This document shows, in pieces, positions 25,055 through 33,667 of a DNA stretch of 64,000 nucleotides. The notes under the pieces are model-generated. The model was given only the letters and a program-made list of their open reading frames with translations. It was not told where the DNA came from and ran no database searches. Where the stretch lies: contig SVGA01000004.1 in NCBI GenBank assembly GCA_015056575.1, positions 1-64,000 on the forward strand, read 5' to 3'. The translations under genes were made by a program, and so were the position numbers. How positions within the stretch are numbered: position 1 is the first letter of the stretch; the number at the start of each line of letters is the position of its first letter. This DNA is from Butyrivibrio sp. Its GTDB lineage: Bacteria; Bacillota; Clostridia; Lachnospirales; Lachnospiraceae.

Positions 25055-26230
25055 ATGATCTGTTTTCTCGCTAGGTTCTTTATCAAAGACTATAACAGGG
25101 TTGATGACCCTGAAGTAAGGCAGAACTATGGCATCCTCAGCGGCGTCATAGGCATTGCCCTTAATATTATTCTGGTTATTATCAAAATGTTTGCGGGCTA
25201 CATCAGCGGGTCCATTGCAATCGTATCTGATGCCCTGAACAATCTATCGGATGTGGCATCCTCTGTGGTGACACTGGTGGGATTCAAGCTTTCCGGTCAG
25301 GAGGCTGACGAAGAGCACCCCTATGGCCACGGCAGGCTTGAATATGTTGCCGGTCTTATTGTTTCCCTGTTTATCATGGTCATGGCAGTGGAGCTCCTTC
25401 AGAGTTCTTTTAACAAGATCCTTCATCACCAGGAGATCACATTTTCTCCGGCGGTGGGATTCATCCTTGTGATATCCATAATCATCAAGCTTATAATGTT
25501 CGGCGCCAATCTTCAGGCTTCAAGAGCCATAAAAAGCGCCACTTTAAAGTCCACGGCAATGGACAGTATTTCAGATGTCTTTTCCACGGGGATCGTTCTT
25601 ATATCCGTTGCTGTAGCTCATTACTTCGGAGTCAACATTGACGGAATAGCCGGTATAATCGTTGGTCTTTTTATCATGAAGACAGGCTACGATGCTGCAA
25701 AGGATACCATCAGCCCGCTGCTTGGCGAGCCCGCCGACAAGGAATTCATTGATGAGGTAAAAGAGACGGTGCTTGCCCACGAGGGAGTTCTGGGAGTGCA
25801 TGACATTATAGTCCACAATTACGGTCCCGGGAGGATCATGATGTCCCTGCATGTGGAGGTGCCTTCCGACAGAACAATGGTGGAAGCTCATGATCTTATA
25901 GATGAGATTGAACGACAGCTTAATGACAAATACAGGTGCATGGCGGTGATACATCTTGATCCTGTCAGCGATGATGACAGACAGGCAAGAGATATGAAGA
26001 GGTGGCTTAAGCTGGTGCTTGAGGAGATAGATCCGAAGCTTAAGTTTCATGACTGCCGAATTGTGAGAAACAGGGATGAGGAGCCCCTTGTTTCTTTTGA
26101 CCTGGAAGTACCTTATAAGTATGACATTAAGGACGAGGAACTTAAACGGATAATAGAGGATCGGGTCAAGAATATGGCCGGGGGATATAAACTGGATATA
26201 ACAGTTGATAAGGCCAATAAAGAGGATTGA
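25055..26230 (+). CDS. Cation diffusion facilitator, possibly Mn2+-type exporter
   Basis: This 391-residue CDF antiporter has six membrane helices and a C-terminal cytoplasmic domain that is longer than usual. The transport site reads N62xxxD66 in SDALNNLSD and D170xxxD174 in AMDSISD. Zinc CDFs usually have HxxxD, while Asn/Asp-xxxD pairs are described for manganese exporters such as MntE, so Mn2+ is the likelier substrate. EEHPYGHGRLE is the typical loop after helix 2. No clear ribosome site precedes the ATG, consistent with coupling to the upstream TPR gene 3 bp away. Confidence 0.88.
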   Translation: MICFLARFFIKDYNRVDDPEVRQNYGILSGVIGIALNIILVIIKMFAGYISGSIAIVSDALNNLSDVASSVVTLVGFKLSGQEADEEHPYGHGRLEYVAGLIVSLFIMVMAVELLQSSFNKILHHQEITFSPAVGFILVISIIIKLIMFGANLQASRAIKSATLKSTAMDSISDVFSTGIVLISVAVAHYFGVNIDGIAGIIVGLFIMKTGYDAAKDTISPLLGEPADKEFIDEVKETVLAHEGVLGVHDIIVHNYGPGRIMMSLHVEVPSDRTMVEAHDLIDEIERQLNDKYRCMAVIHLDPVSDDDRQARDMKRWLKLVLEEIDPKLKFHDCRIVRNRDEEPLVSFDLEVPYKYDIKDEELKRIIEDRVKNMAGGYKLDITVDKANKED

Positions 26231-26286
26231 TATAACGGGATTTTACCTGTACATGCAAGATAATTTATTAAGGTTTTGTTAATTGC

Positions 26287-26316
26287 TTGTCATTATCGGG
26301 GCTTATGCGCTATACT
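26287..26316 (+). promoter_or_regulatory. gpmI promoter
   Basis: TTGTCA (26287-26292), an 18-bp spacer and TATACT (26311-26316). The 5' leader of about 75 nt contains a small hairpin (GCTGCC / GGCAGC, 26355-26373) ahead of the GGAGG. Confidence 0.65.
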
Positions 26317-26395
26317 AGGCAAGGACGAAAGGTCTTTTTAAAGATATTATTGTGGCTGCCGCCTACAGGCAGCGTAGAAAACGGAGGATATAAAT

Positions 26396-27943
26396 ATGAG
26401 AGGTTTCAAACCTACAGTTCTTCTTATACTTGATGGATATGGACTGAATGACAACCCTGAGTACAATGCCATTGCAATGGCCAACACACCTGTAATGGAC
26501 TCACTTATGAAGGACTATCCCTTTGTAAAGGGCTATGCCAGCGGACTTGCTGTTGGTCTTCCCGACGGACAGATGGGTAACTCTGAGGTTGGTCACATGA
26601 ACATGGGTGCCGGCAGAATTGTTTACCAGGAGCTCACAAGGATCACCAAATCCATCGAGGACAGAGATTTCTTTACAAATGAAGGCCTTATGGCTGCCAT
26701 TACCAACTGCAAGGAGAAAGGCTCTGCACTTCACATGTACGGCCTTGTTTCCGACGGCGGTGTTCACAGCCACATAACACATATTTACGGACTTCTTGAG
26801 CTTGCCAAGAAGAACGGACTTGATAAGGTTTATGTTCACTGCTTCCTGGATGGAAGAGACACTCCTCCCGAGAGTGGTATCGACTTTGTTCAGCAGCTTG
26901 AGGACAAGATGAAGGAGCTTGGTGTAGGCCAGATCGCATCTATTTCGGGCCGTTACTATGCAATGGACAGAGATAACAACTACGACCGTGTAGAGATCGC
27001 ATACAACGCACTTACAAAGGGCGAGGGCAACAAAGCCAACTCAGCTCATGAGTGCATGGTTGAGTCCTACAAGAACGGCAAGACTGATGAGTTTGTTATC
27101 CCTACAGTTATCATGAAGAACGGTGCTCCCGTTGCTACTATCAAGGACGGCGACTCCATTATCTTCTTCAATTTCCGTCCCGACAGAGCAAGAGAGATCA
27201 CTCACTGCTTCTGCGACGATGAGTTTGATAAGTTTAACAGAGGACAGCGTCTTGATGTAACTTATGTCTGCTTCACAGATTATGATCCTCTTATTCCCAA
27301 CAAGGAGATTGCCTTCAAGAAGGTTCTTCTTAACAACACCTTCGGCGAGTGGCTGGCAAACAAGGGGCTTAAGCAGGCTCGTATCGCTGAGACAGAGAAG
27401 TATGCTCACGTTACCTTCTTCTTTAACGGCGGCGTTGAGAAGCCCAACGAGGGAGAGGACAGAGTTCTGGTTAACAGCCCTAAGGATGTTCCTACTTACG
27501 ACCTTAAGCCTCAGATGAGCGCTCCAGAGGTTTGCGAGAAGATCCTTGACGCCATTAACTCTCAGAAATATGATGTGGTTGTTGCTAACTTTGCAAACCC
27601 CGACATGGTAGGACACACAGGTGTTATTCCTGCTGCTGTTAAGGCCATCGAAGTTGTTGACGAGTGCGTTGGCAAGATCGTTGATGCCATCAAGGCAGTA
27701 AACGGAACACTGTTCATCTGCGCAGACCACGGTAATGCAGATATGATGGTTGACTATGAGACAGGAGAGCCCTGGACAGCTCACACAACAAATCCTGTTC
27801 CTTTCATCCTGGTTAACTACGATCCCGACTACACCCTGAGAGAGGGCGGATGCCTTGCTGATATCATCCCTACTCTTATAGAGTGCATGGGCGAGGAGCA
27901 GCCTGCTGAGATGACAGGAAAGAGTCTTCTTATTCATAAGTGA
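26396..27943 (+). CDS. gpmI: 2,3-bisphosphoglycerate-independent phosphoglycerate mutase
   Basis: The enzyme interconverts 3- and 2-phosphoglycerate in glycolysis, using two Mn2+ ions. The 515 residues match the family. The N-terminal metal Asp is in VLLILDGYG and the catalytic Ser in QMGNSEVGHMNMGAGR. VHCFLDGRDTPP, FNFRPDRAREIT and the late metal site FICADHGNADMM are all present. CGGAGG lies upstream of the ATG. It has its own promoter, with secG following 86 bp later. Confidence 0.97.
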   Translation: MRGFKPTVLLILDGYGLNDNPEYNAIAMANTPVMDSLMKDYPFVKGYASGLAVGLPDGQMGNSEVGHMNMGAGRIVYQELTRITKSIEDRDFFTNEGLMAAITNCKEKGSALHMYGLVSDGGVHSHITHIYGLLELAKKNGLDKVYVHCFLDGRDTPPESGIDFVQQLEDKMKELGVGQIASISGRYYAMDRDNNYDRVEIAYNALTKGEGNKANSAHECMVESYKNGKTDEFVIPTVIMKNGAPVATIKDGDSIIFFNFRPDRAREITHCFCDDEFDKFNRGQRLDVTYVCFTDYDPLIPNKEIAFKKVLLNNTFGEWLANKGLKQARIAETEKYAHVTFFFNGGVEKPNEGEDRVLVNSPKDVPTYDLKPQMSAPEVCEKILDAINSQKYDVVVANFANPDMVGHTGVIPAAVKAIEVVDECVGKIVDAIKAVNGTLFICADHGNADMMVDYETGEPWTAHTTNPVPFILVNYDPDYTLREGGCLADIIPTLIECMGEEQPAEMTGKSLLIHK

Positions 27944-28035
27944 TTAAATTGGCTAAATCAGTTGACGATATAGTGCATTTATGTTAAAGTATCTAAGTTG
28001 ACTAAATTTGTAGAAATGCACTGGAGGATATGTTC

Positions 28036-28278
28036 GTGAGTGTTTTAGATTACGTATTCGGAGTATTATTTATCATAGTTTGCATCGCGCTTGTAGTTCT
28101 CGTTCTTATGCAGGAAGGCAAGAACCAGGGACTTGGTGCTATTCAGGGTACCGTTGAGAACACATACTGGGGCAGGAACAAGGGCCGTTCAAAGGAAGGC
28201 GTTCTTAAGAAGATCACGGTTGGATTGTCAGTACTGTTTGTTGTATTTGCAATCGTTCTTAACATGGGATTATTCTGA
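28036..28278 (+). CDS. secG: Preprotein translocase subunit SecG
   Basis: This small membrane subunit of SecYEG (80 residues) has two hydrophobic helices flanking the conserved loop MQEGKNQGLGAIQGT. I prefer the GTG start at 28036, 8 bp after GGAGG; an ATG at 28030 is only 2 bp from it. It precedes rnr and smpB, the secG-rnr-smpB order seen in many Firmicutes. Confidence 0.92.
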   Translation: MSVLDYVFGVLFIIVCIALVVLVLMQEGKNQGLGAIQGTVENTYWGRNKGRSKEGVLKKITVGLSVLFVVFAIVLNMGLF

Positions 28279-28304
28279 TAACATTTTTATCAATGAATTA
28301 TTCG

Positions 28305-28339
28305 AGGCACTCTAATATTTTTATTAGAGTGCCTTTTTT
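28305..28339 (+). terminator. Terminator or attenuator between secG and rnr
   Basis: A 13-bp perfect stem (AGGCACTCTAATA / TATTAGAGTGCCT) with a TTTT loop, then TTTTTT. rnr starts 24 bp later without an obvious promoter, so some read-through or a promoter within secG is needed. Confidence 0.8.
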
Positions 28340-28362
28340 ACCTTTAGGAAAAGAGGAAGTGA

Positions 28363-30801
28363 ATGGGTAAAGGAAAGCGATTAAAGCGCATGGATGAATC
28401 CCTCTTCGGGAAAAAGAATTCCAAAAATGAATATATAGTAGGCCGCTTTGTCAGCAATGCAAGGGGCTTTGGTTTTGTAGAGGTAGAGGGAAGAGATGAA
28501 GATATCTTTATTCCTGAGGAATATGTCCATGGTGCTTTCCATACTGATACCGTTGAAGTCGAACTACTTAATGAGTATCCCGGAAGACGGGCTGAGGGCC
28601 GGATCAGAAACATTCTGGTAAGAGGCCTTGAGGAGGTTGTCGGTACTTTCCAGGCTGAGAAGAACTTTGGATTTGTGGTTCCTGATAATACAAAGATACA
28701 GAACGATATCTTTGTTCCTATAGAGTTTTGCGGCGGAGCTGTTACCGGAGATAAGGTGGTTGTTAAGATCACTGACTACGGCGATCCCTTAAAAAGAAGA
28801 AAGCCCGAAGGCAAGGTCAGGGAAGTTATCGGAAATATAAACGATCCGGGGGTAGACATCCTTTCCATAGTCAAGAATTATGATATCCCCTACGAGTTCC
28901 CTGAGAGAGTCATGAATCAGGCCATGCGATGCCCTGATTTTGTCAGCGAAGCGGATATGCTGGGGCGTGAAGATCTTCGCGATGTTCAGATGGTCACCAT
29001 TGACGGCGAGGATGCCAAGGACCTGGATGATGCCGTAAGCCTTCACATAGATGAGAAGGGTCTTTTCCACCTGGGTGTTCATATTGCGGATGTTACTAAT
29101 TATGTACAGGAGAATTCCGCGCTGGACAGAGAGGCGCTAAAGCGCGGTACCAGTGTGTATCTGGTGGATAGGGTTATTCCCATGCTTCCCCATAAGCTTT
29201 CAAACGGTATATGCTCACTGAATCACGGTGAAGACAGGCTGGCTCTTTCCTGCCTTATGACCTTTGACGGTAACGGGGGACTTCTTGATCATTCCATTGT
29301 TGAGTCCGTAATAAATGTCGATGAGAGAATGAACTATTCTGACGTTGCGAAGATTCTGGAGGACAACGACGAGGAGACAATAGAGCGTTACAGCGAGCTT
29401 GTGCCCATGTTCAGGGATATGGAGAAGCTCTCCGGGATACTGAGGGCCAAGAGAGAGAGTAAGGGTGCCATAGATTTTGATTTCCCCGAGTCCAAGATAA
29501 TTCTGGATAAAGAGGGAAATCCCATTGATATTGTGCCTCACGAGAGGAATACCGCAACTAAGCTTATTGAGGACTTCATGCTGGCGGCAAACCAGACTGT
29601 AGCAGAGCATTTTTACTACATGGAGAGTCCTTTTGTATATCGTATCCATGAGCAGCCGGACCCTGAGAAGATCGCGTCCCTAAGTGCCTTTGTCAGCAAT
29701 TTCGGACACCATATTAAGAGCAGAAGAGATGCCGGGGTCAGCCCCAAGGAACTTCAAAAGCTCCTTAAAGGGATACAGGGTTCAAGAGAAGAGGCAGTAA
29801 TCAGCAGGATGGCCCTTCGCAGCATGATGCAGGCCAAGTACAGCACTGAGTGCACAGGGCATTTCGGTCTTGCGTTTGACTATTATTGCCACTTTACATC
29901 TCCCATCAGACGATATCCCGATCTTCAGATCCACAGGATCATCAAGGATCATCTTCGCGGCAGGATGACTGTGGAGAAGGCACAGCACTATGCTGAGATC
30001 CTTGATGAAGTTGCCAAACACTCCTCAGAGACTGAGCGCAGAGCTGAGGAAGCCGAAAGAGAGACTGATAAGCTCAAGAAAGCCCAGTATATGGAAAGCC
30101 ATGTAGGCGAATTGTTCGACGGTATTGTGTCCGGTGTCACCAACTGGGGCATGTTTGTGGAGCTTGATAACAGCTGTGAGGGCATGGTAAGTGCCGCATC
30201 CATGGCTGATGATTTCTATGTATATGATGAACTAAACTTAAGGCTCATTGGCGAGAGGACCCGCAAGGAGTATACTCTTGGTCAGAAGGTTAAGATAAGA
30301 GTTCTGTCCGCTGACAGGCTTACAAAAGCCATCGACTTCAGGATTGTAAGTGAAGACGAGGATGAGGAAGAGGCAGCACAGCAGGAACTTGAATGGGTTG
30401 AGTATTCCAAAGCCAGGAGAGTGACCGAGGACAGGGCACGGAAGGTTCGAAAGCTTGTAGATAGAGCCGGAGAGCGCAGTGAAGGTAAGGTTTCCCGCAA
30501 GACGGTTAAGGTTCGCGGAAAGAAAGAAGACTTTGAAGAAGGTGAGATTTCTCGCAGAACTGTAAAGGTTCGGGGCGAGGAAGTGGATATTACTGAGGTC
30601 GAGCCTGATCCAAGAACAGGAAAGCCAAGGAGAAAGAAGAGTACAAGCGTATCTAAGGCTGGAACAAAGGCCGGTAAGGGTGCGGCCGGAGTTAAGGCGT
30701 CTTCAGGACGCAAGGTATACAAGGTACACAAGTACAAGAAGTCGGCCACCAGTAAGGCAGCCAGAAGTGCCCAGGGCAAGGGCAGGCGCAAGAAGCGTTG
30801 A
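28363..30801 (+). CDS. rnr: Ribonuclease R
   Basis: This processive 3'-to-5' exoribonuclease degrades structured RNA and works with the tmRNA-SmpB quality-control system. The 812 residues contain cold-shock-like domains (about 25-180), the RNB catalytic domain with TIDGEDAKDLDDAVSLH (metal Asp residues) and TSPIRRYPDLQIHR, and an S1 domain at about 585-670. A long Lys/Arg-rich tail follows, with duplicated (K/R)TVKVRG motifs (about 705-735). The tail is longer than a minimal RNase R and probably aids RNA or ribosome binding. AGGAAG precedes the ATG, and smpB follows. Confidence 0.95.
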   Translation: MGKGKRLKRMDESLFGKKNSKNEYIVGRFVSNARGFGFVEVEGRDEDIFIPEEYVHGAFHTDTVEVELLNEYPGRRAEGRIRNILVRGLEEVVGTFQAEKNFGFVVPDNTKIQNDIFVPIEFCGGAVTGDKVVVKITDYGDPLKRRKPEGKVREVIGNINDPGVDILSIVKNYDIPYEFPERVMNQAMRCPDFVSEADMLGREDLRDVQMVTIDGEDAKDLDDAVSLHIDEKGLFHLGVHIADVTNYVQENSALDREALKRGTSVYLVDRVIPMLPHKLSNGICSLNHGEDRLALSCLMTFDGNGGLLDHSIVESVINVDERMNYSDVAKILEDNDEETIERYSELVPMFRDMEKLSGILRAKRESKGAIDFDFPESKIILDKEGNPIDIVPHERNTATKLIEDFMLAANQTVAEHFYYMESPFVYRIHEQPDPEKIASLSAFVSNFGHHIKSRRDAGVSPKELQKLLKGIQGSREEAVISRMALRSMMQAKYSTECTGHFGLAFDYYCHFTSPIRRYPDLQIHRIIKDHLRGRMTVEKAQHYAEILDEVAKHSSETERRAEEAERETDKLKKAQYMESHVGELFDGIVSGVTNWGMFVELDNSCEGMVSAASMADDFYVYDELNLRLIGERTRKEYTLGQKVKIRVLSADRLTKAIDFRIVSEDEDEEEAAQQELEWVEYSKARRVTEDRARKVRKLVDRAGERSEGKVSRKTVKVRGKKEDFEEGEISRRTVKVRGEEVDITEVEPDPRTGKPRRKKSTSVSKAGTKAGKGAAGVKASSGRKVYKVHKYKKSATSKAARSAQGKGRRKKR

Positions 30802-30831
30802 GAATAATTAGTATAGAGTTGGTACATAAAT

Positions 30832-31302
30832 ATGGCAGAAGATAATAAGGCAAGAAAGTTAATAGCGAATAACAAGAAGGCTTACCACGACTACTTCATT
30901 GAGGAGAAGTACGAGGCTGGCATAGAACTCTTTGGCACAGAGGTTAAGTCCCTTCGACAGGGCAAGTGCAGTATCAAGGAAGCCTGGATAAGCATCGACA
31001 AGGGTGAGGCCTTCATCAATGGTATGAATGTCAGCCCTTATGAGAAGGGCAACATTTTCAACAAGGATCCCCTTAGGGTGAGAAAGCTTCTTTTGCACAA
31101 AGCTGAGATCAGAAAGCTTGATCAGCAGAAGATGGTTCAGGGCTATACTCTGGTTCCCCTTGAGGTTTACTTCAAGAACGGCAGAGTGAAAGTGGAGATT
31201 GGTCTTGCCAAAGGTAAGAAACTTTACGACAAGCGAGCCGACAAGGCCAAGAAGGACCAGCAAAGAGAAGTAGAAAAAGAGTTCAAGATGAAGTTTAAGT
31301 AA
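30832..31302 (+). CDS. smpB: SsrA-binding protein SmpB
   Basis: SmpB binds the tRNA-like end of tmRNA and delivers it to stalled ribosomes. The 156 residues include the signatures [31 protein letters not shown] and the basic C-terminal tail [16 protein letters not shown], which enters the mRNA channel. The partner tmRNA gene lies 8.3 kb downstream, beyond two accessory genes, and not directly adjacent. Confidence 0.97.
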   Translation: MAEDNKARKLIANNKKAYHDYFIEEKYEAGIELFGTEVKSLRQGKCSIKEAWISIDKGEAFINGMNVSPYEKGNIFNKDPLRVRKLLLHKAEIRKLDQQKMVQGYTLVPLEVYFKNGRVKVEIGLAKGKKLYDKRADKAKKDQQREVEKEFKMKFK

Positions 31303-31320
31303 AAAGGACGGGCGTCAAAG

Positions 31321-33396
31321 ATGAAGGTTCGCACAAATGGTAATGGAAGCCCAAACGGTAAGCCAAGGGTGTTTTTTTCGTGCCATCCTGATGACAGAAA
31401 GAAATGCTTTGACAGGATATGCCAGGAGATATTTAAGTTCTTTGAAGCTGCTGTTTATTATCTTGAGGATTCTGATGATCAAGATGAGAACCTTGAGTCA
31501 GATCTTCGTCAGATGAGTATTTTTGTGATTCCTGTCAGTCTTAAATTTTTAACTGATGATTCTTTTGCAAGTTCCTTCGCACTTCCCTTTGCAAAAAAAG
31601 AACATATACCGATTCTTCCCATCATGCTGGAATCCGGGATAGATGAGATTTATTCCACTGAGGATAAGTTTGGAACGCTGCAGTATCTGATGCTTGATTC
31701 CAATGATGATACTGCAATAGGTTTTGAAAAGAAACTCAAGGATTATCTGGATTCAATCCTTGTGGGAAAAGAGCTGGCGGAGAGGGTCAGAAAAGCCTTT
31801 GATGCTTACGTGTTCCTTAGCTACAGAAAAAAAGACAGAGCCTTTGCCAATGAGATCATGAGGCTTATCCACAAGGATCCCTTATGCCGAGACATTGCTA
31901 TCTGGTATGATGAGTATCTTGCACCAGGAGAGGCTTTCGATGAATCGATAAACAAGGCTCTTGATAAGAGCAGTCTCTTTACCCTGCTTGTGACTCCGAA
32001 TCTTGTCAACGAACCAAACTATGTTCAGCAGAAGGAATATCCAAGAGCCAGAGAGATAGATCTTAAGGTACTCCCCGTTGAAGTGGTAAAGACTGACAGA
32101 ACTCTTTTGGAACAACTGTATCCTGAGATTCCTGAATGTGTCAGTCCACAGCAGGAAGAAGATCTGAAAAGCAGGCTTCTTGAGAATCTGGGAAGAATAG
32201 CCGGGATAGAAAATGATAATGACCATGAACACAATTATCTGATAGGACTTGCTTATCTGGAGGGCATAGATGTTGAGGTCGACAGATCCAGGGCAGTAAG
32301 TCTTATAGAAAGCGCAGCACAGGGTGGACTTCCGGAAGCCATGCTGAGGCTCTCCCGGATGTATTATGATGGATACGGACTTCCCAGGGATTACAGGCTA
32401 TACCTTGAATGGATGAAAAAGGCTGAGGACATTTTTGAACGGACCCTTAGTGAGGATGATCAGCAGCTGACTGACTACAGGATTGAGCTGGCTTTTGCCT
32501 ATGAGAGCCTGGGGTATTATGATGAAGCGCTGGAGCTTCTCATGAAAGCAAGGAAGGCCTACGAGGAAGTTCTTGAGCGGAACGATAGTGAGATGTTTCG
32601 TATAAGCTGCAGTATTGCAAATATCTTTTACAAACAGGGTGATTATGAAGGCGCCTACAGGATGTACGGTATCAATTATAAGTACAGGACAATGCACTGG
32701 AGAAAAGACGATGCCAATAACTTAAGTATTCTTAGTAATATGGCTTTATGCTGCGTGAAGTTCAAAGATTATGAAAAAGCTTTACAGCTATACTCTGAAG
32801 TTTATGAAGGCCGGAAAAAAGAGCTTGGTGAAAACCATCCTGATACCTTAAAGACACTTCTGGATATGGCTGATTGCTGCAGCAGTCTCGGAGACCATAA
32901 ATCGGCTCTTGCAGTATACAGAAATGTTTACTATGAACTGATCAAGTACTACAAAAATGATCATCCGCGTGTTATTCACGCTATGAATAATATGGCTATT
33001 CTTATGGAGAAAATCGGAGATATTGAAGGTGCACTGGCTCTTCATAAAGTTGTCCTTGAAACAAGGCTTAAGCTATATGGTGAAAGCCATCCCGATACGC
33101 TTCTCAGCATGTACAATATTGCTAATTTATATAAGGATAAAGGACGTATTCAGGAAGCGCTGGAGCTTCATAAAAAGGTATATGATGAGAGGGTCCGGAT
33201 ACTAAAGGATTATCATCCCCTGTCTCGGAAAAGCAGCCAGGCGCTTTTTGATCTGTATGTGCTTGTGAGTGATTATGAGAATGCGCTGAAGGTGGCCGAG
33301 GCGCAATACGATGTATGCAGAAGGGTATTTGGAGAAGATGATGAGACTACCCGGAAGGTTCTTAAGAATATAGATATCATCAAAAATTCCAATTAA
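31321..33396 (+). CDS. Double-TIR, Sel1 and TPR protein
   Basis: The 691-residue protein contains a first, divergent TIR-like domain (about 15-150, PRVFFSCHPDD), and a second TIR domain (about 158-270) with FDAYVFLSYRKKD and IWYDEYLAPGEAFDESI. Glu208 in the latter is a candidate NAD-cleaving residue. A Sel1-type repeat (305-365, LIGLAYLEGIDVEVDRSRAV) and six or so kinesin-light-chain-type TPRs (385-690, repeated H-P-D-T-L motifs) follow. There is no signal peptide. Proteins of this type are frequent in gut Clostridia and mostly uncharacterised. Roles in NAD+ cleavage during phage defence or in signalling are plausible but unproven. It lies 18 bp after smpB and may share its transcript. Confidence 0.88.
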   Translation: MKVRTNGNGSPNGKPRVFFSCHPDDRKKCFDRICQEIFKFFEAAVYYLEDSDDQDENLESDLRQMSIFVIPVSLKFLTDDSFASSFALPFAKKEHIPILPIMLESGIDEIYSTEDKFGTLQYLMLDSNDDTAIGFEKKLKDYLDSILVGKELAERVRKAFDAYVFLSYRKKDRAFANEIMRLIHKDPLCRDIAIWYDEYLAPGEAFDESINKALDKSSLFTLLVTPNLVNEPNYVQQKEYPRAREIDLKVLPVEVVKTDRTLLEQLYPEIPECVSPQQEEDLKSRLLENLGRIAGIENDNDHEHNYLIGLAYLEGIDVEVDRSRAVSLIESAAQGGLPEAMLRLSRMYYDGYGLPRDYRLYLEWMKKAEDIFERTLSEDDQQLTDYRIELAFAYESLGYYDEALELLMKARKAYEEVLERNDSEMFRISCSIANIFYKQGDYEGAYRMYGINYKYRTMHWRKDDANNLSILSNMALCCVKFKDYEKALQLYSEVYEGRKKELGENHPDTLKTLLDMADCCSSLGDHKSALAVYRNVYYELIKYYKNDHPRVIHAMNNMAILMEKIGDIEGALALHKVVLETRLKLYGESHPDTLLSMYNIANLYKDKGRIQEALELHKKVYDERVRILKDYHPLSRKSSQALFDLYVLVSDYENALKVAEAQYDVCRRVFGEDDETTRKVLKNIDIIKNSN

Positions 33397-33478
33397 ACAG
33401 CAATGCAGTTTCCCGTTGATTTATGAATGACGCTCTGTTATTCTATTTTTGTGAAAAAAAGTTTTCGGTTAACGGGGG

Positions 33479-33508
33479 TTGACGCGCATGTATAGGGTGA
33501 GCTACGAT
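33479..33508 (+). promoter_or_regulatory. Promoter of the large secreted protein gene
   Basis: TTGACG (33479-33484), an 18-bp spacer and TACGAT (33503-33508). The predicted start near 33515 gives a leader of about 150 nt carrying two terminator-like hairpins. Confidence 0.5.
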
Positions 33509-33530
33509 TTTGCATCGCAACGCATCGCAT

Positions 33531-33556
33531 CGCAGAGTATAACTGCGTCTTTTTTT
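33531..33556 (+). terminator. Leader terminator 1 (possible attenuator)
   Basis: CGCAG / CTGCG stem with loop AGTATAA, followed by a T-tract at 33550-33556. Upstream are short GCATCGCA direct repeats that could compete for pairing. Confidence 0.55.
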
Positions 33557-33592
33557 CGTTTTCCGAAAATGAATATTGTTGTAATGGATGAT

Positions 33593-33636
33593 CGTCGGAT
33601 TTAGGGTGTTTATACCCTGAAGGCCGGCGGTTTTTT
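33593..33636 (+). terminator. Leader terminator 2 (possible attenuator)
   Basis: CGTCGG (33593-33598) pairs with CCGGCG (33624-33629), enclosing an AGGGT/ACCCT hairpin, and TTTTTT follows at 33631. The start codon is only 32 bp further, so this hairpin must be bypassed for expression. Confidence 0.6.
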
Positions 33637-33667
33637 CATTTTACAAAAGAACGGGGGAAAAGATGTC

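Noticed and set aside
27041..27937. Long open frame of 298 codons antisense to gpmI
   Set aside because: It mirrors a gene with clear catalytic motifs, has no ribosome site, and its protein is low-complexity Val/Ser/Asn-rich. It is a product of codon bias.
33479..33667. c-di-GMP (GEMM) riboswitch in the leader of the large secreted protein
   Set aside because: The two hairpins lack the conserved GEMM core and tetraloop receptor pattern I know. I kept only an attenuator call.
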